NCBI GenBank assembly: GCA_947623745.1
Contig: CANQHN010000023.1
Span: 1-46,338 of the forward strand
Direction: 5' to 3'
Origin: an uncultured Oscillospiraceae bacterium
GTDB taxonomy: Bacteria > Bacillota > Clostridia > Oscillospirales > Oscillospiraceae
DNA: 46,338 nucleotides
Shown: piece after piece, positions 45,353 to 46,338 of the stretch
Position numbering within the stretch: the first letter of the stretch is position 1
How the letters are laid out: each line of letters begins with the position of its first letter
The notes under the pieces: generated by a model
Database searches by the model: none
Told to the model about the DNA's origin: nothing
What the model saw: the letters and a program-made list of their open reading frames with translations, nothing else
Made by a program: the position numbers and the translations under genes

Positions 45353-46024
45353 GTGGACTACCGGCACGAGTGGAAATATCAGCTCAACGCCGCCGACCTA
45401 CTGGTCCTCCGCCAGCGGCTGCGGGCGGTGATGAGGCCCGACCCCCACGCCGCGGACGGGCGGTATACCGTGCGCAGCCTCTACTTCGACGACCCCTCCG
45501 ACCGGGCCCTGCGGGACAAGCTGGACGGCGTCAGCCGCCGGGAGAAGTTCCGCCTGCGGTACTACAACGGGGACCCGTCGGTGATCCGGCTGGAGAAAAA
45601 GAGCAAGCTGGCGGGCCTGGGAAACAAGCAGACTGTGATCCTGACCGCCGCAGAGGCCCAGGCCATCGTGGACGGGGACACGGGCTGGATGCTCTCCCAC
45701 CCCCACCCGCTGATCCGGGAGCTGTACGCCAAAATGGGCGCCCGGCTCCTGCGGCCCCGCACCATCGTGGACTACACCCGGGAGCCCTTCGTGTACGCCC
45801 CGGGGAACGTCCGGGTGACCCTGGACTACGATATCCGCACCGGCCTGGGGAGCATGGATTTCCTGGACCCCGGCTGTGTCACTGTCCCCGTCCCGGGCGC
45901 GCCCATCCTTATGGAGGTGAAGTGGGACAGCTTTCTGCCGGACGCCGTCCGGGACGCGGTGCGCCTGCCGGGCCGCAGGGCCGCCGCCTTCTCCAAATAC
46001 GCACAATGCCGCATCTACGGCTGA
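45353..46024 (+). CDS. VTC-domain polyphosphate polymerase
   Basis: A 223-residue protein of the VTC family (CYTH-like tunnel fold), related to the catalytic domain of yeast Vtc4, which makes polyphosphate from ATP. Basic and acidic tunnel residues are visible: RHEWKYQL at the start, VRSLYFDD (~41), REKFRLRYYN (~63), RLEKKSK (~81) and ILMEVKWD (~186). The start is GTG with GGGAGG upstream. The next gene, 15 bp on, is a DUF4956 membrane protein; the two commonly occur together, often with CotH-like kinases, beyond this window here. Confidence 0.9.
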   Translation: MDYRHEWKYQLNAADLLVLRQRLRAVMRPDPHAADGRYTVRSLYFDDPSDRALRDKLDGVSRREKFRLRYYNGDPSVIRLEKKSKLAGLGNKQTVILTAAEAQAIVDGDTGWMLSHPHPLIRELYAKMGARLLRPRTIVDYTREPFVYAPGNVRVTLDYDIRTGLGSMDFLDPGCVTVPVPGAPILMEVKWDSFLPDAVRDAVRLPGRRAAAFSKYAQCRIYG

Positions 46025-46039
46025 AAAGGAGGACCAAAT

Positions 46040-46338
46040 ATGAGCTTCAACGACATCTTCAAATCCAGTTTCCTGGAAAACGTCACCTCGGTGAGCCTGC
46101 TGGACATGGCCCTGGCCCTGGCGCTGGCCTTCTGCCTGGGGCTGTTCATCTTCCTGGTGTATAAAAAGACCTACACCGGGGTGATGTACTCCTCCAGCTT
46201 CGGGGTCACCCTGCTGGCCCTGACCATGATCACCACCCTGGTTATTTTGGCCGTCACCTCCAATGTGGTGCTGTCCCTGGGCATGGTGGGCGCCCTGTCC
46301 ATCGTCCGGTTCCGCACCGCCATCAAGGAGCCGCTGGA
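46040..46338 (+). CDS. DUF4956 membrane protein, cut by window end
   Basis: The first ~99 residues of a DUF4956 protein. Three hydrophobic segments are visible (~20-41, ~52-70, ~72-85), followed by GMVGALSIVRFRTAIKEPL, the family's most conserved stretch. An ideal AAAGGAGG ribosome site precedes the ATG, and the upstream neighbour is the VTC-type polymerase. It probably anchors or gates polyphosphate synthesis at the membrane, which is inference from gene pairing. Confidence 0.88.
   Translation, partial: MSFNDIFKSSFLENVTSVSLLDMALALALAFCLGLFIFLVYKKTYTGVMYSSSFGVTLLALTMITTLVILAVTSNVVLSLGMVGALSIVRFRTAIKEPL

Overview
The window looks like chromosome from a high-GC, low-phylum-average Firmicute of the gut Clostridia, most like Oscillospiraceae (Flavonifractor, Lawsonibacter or Intestinimonas-type). 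This is inferred from family content (HemZ, ZapA, TnpV, a VTC/DUF4956 pair, heterodimeric ABC exporters under MarR, no outer-membrane genes), strong AGGAGG ribosome sites and third-position GC bias. No rRNA, tRNA or CRISPR array was recognised.

Layout. 1-2560 is the remains of a mobilizable element on the minus strand: a MobP-type relaxase whose tail is encoded by 24-bp tandem repeats, a MobC accessory protein, a candidate oriT inverted repeat, a gene-free stretch with two families of short inverted repeats, and a fragment of a RepA-like AAA ATPase. 2617-11177 is a metabolic cluster: a divergent LacI-type repressor, a three-gene tripartite tricarboxylate transporter (tctCBA), an EPSP-synthase-like protein, type I 3-dehydroquinate dehydratase, a YdiB-like quinate/shikimate dehydrogenase and a TIM-barrel protein with the metal-ligand pattern of 3-dehydroshikimate dehydratases. 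It has no shikimate kinase or chorismate synthase, and the EPSP-synthase-like protein lacks two PEP-site residues, so uptake and breakdown or remodelling of quinate/shikimate-type compounds is more likely than aromatic amino acid synthesis. Four copies of an AGAAAA-TTTTCT palindrome in the lacI-tctC gap, one between the -35 and -10 boxes, are the likely operators. 11178-12060 is a decayed gap with a small membrane ORF and a lone tnpV.

12209-24534 is minus-strand housekeeping: lepA, mrdA (PBP2), mreD, mreC, maf, a DUF2262 protein, dut, a LuxC/LuxE-like acyl reductase pair, a U32 peptidase and zapA. 24715-31599 is plus-strand: a GreA-type factor, a LysM/G5/M23 cell-wall peptidase, and marR with a heterodimeric ABC exporter. 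31716-44520 returns to the minus strand: rluD-type synthase, lspA, a uridine-kinase-like protein, hemZ (apparently with an AUC start), a metallo-beta-lactamase-fold hydrolase, dtd, rel, recJ, an orphan PTS IIC-like membrane protein with a 40-bp palindrome at its promoter, an unknown protein and a parvulin-like lipoprotein. 44717 to the end is plus-strand: an HD-domain protein, a VTC-type polyphosphate polymerase and a truncated DUF4956 membrane protein.

The most interesting parts are the LacI/TctCBA/Aro cluster, the inverted-repeat array beside the mobilization genes, the LuxC/LuxE pair, and the non-AUG start of hemZ. All functions are from sequence reading; no database search was run.
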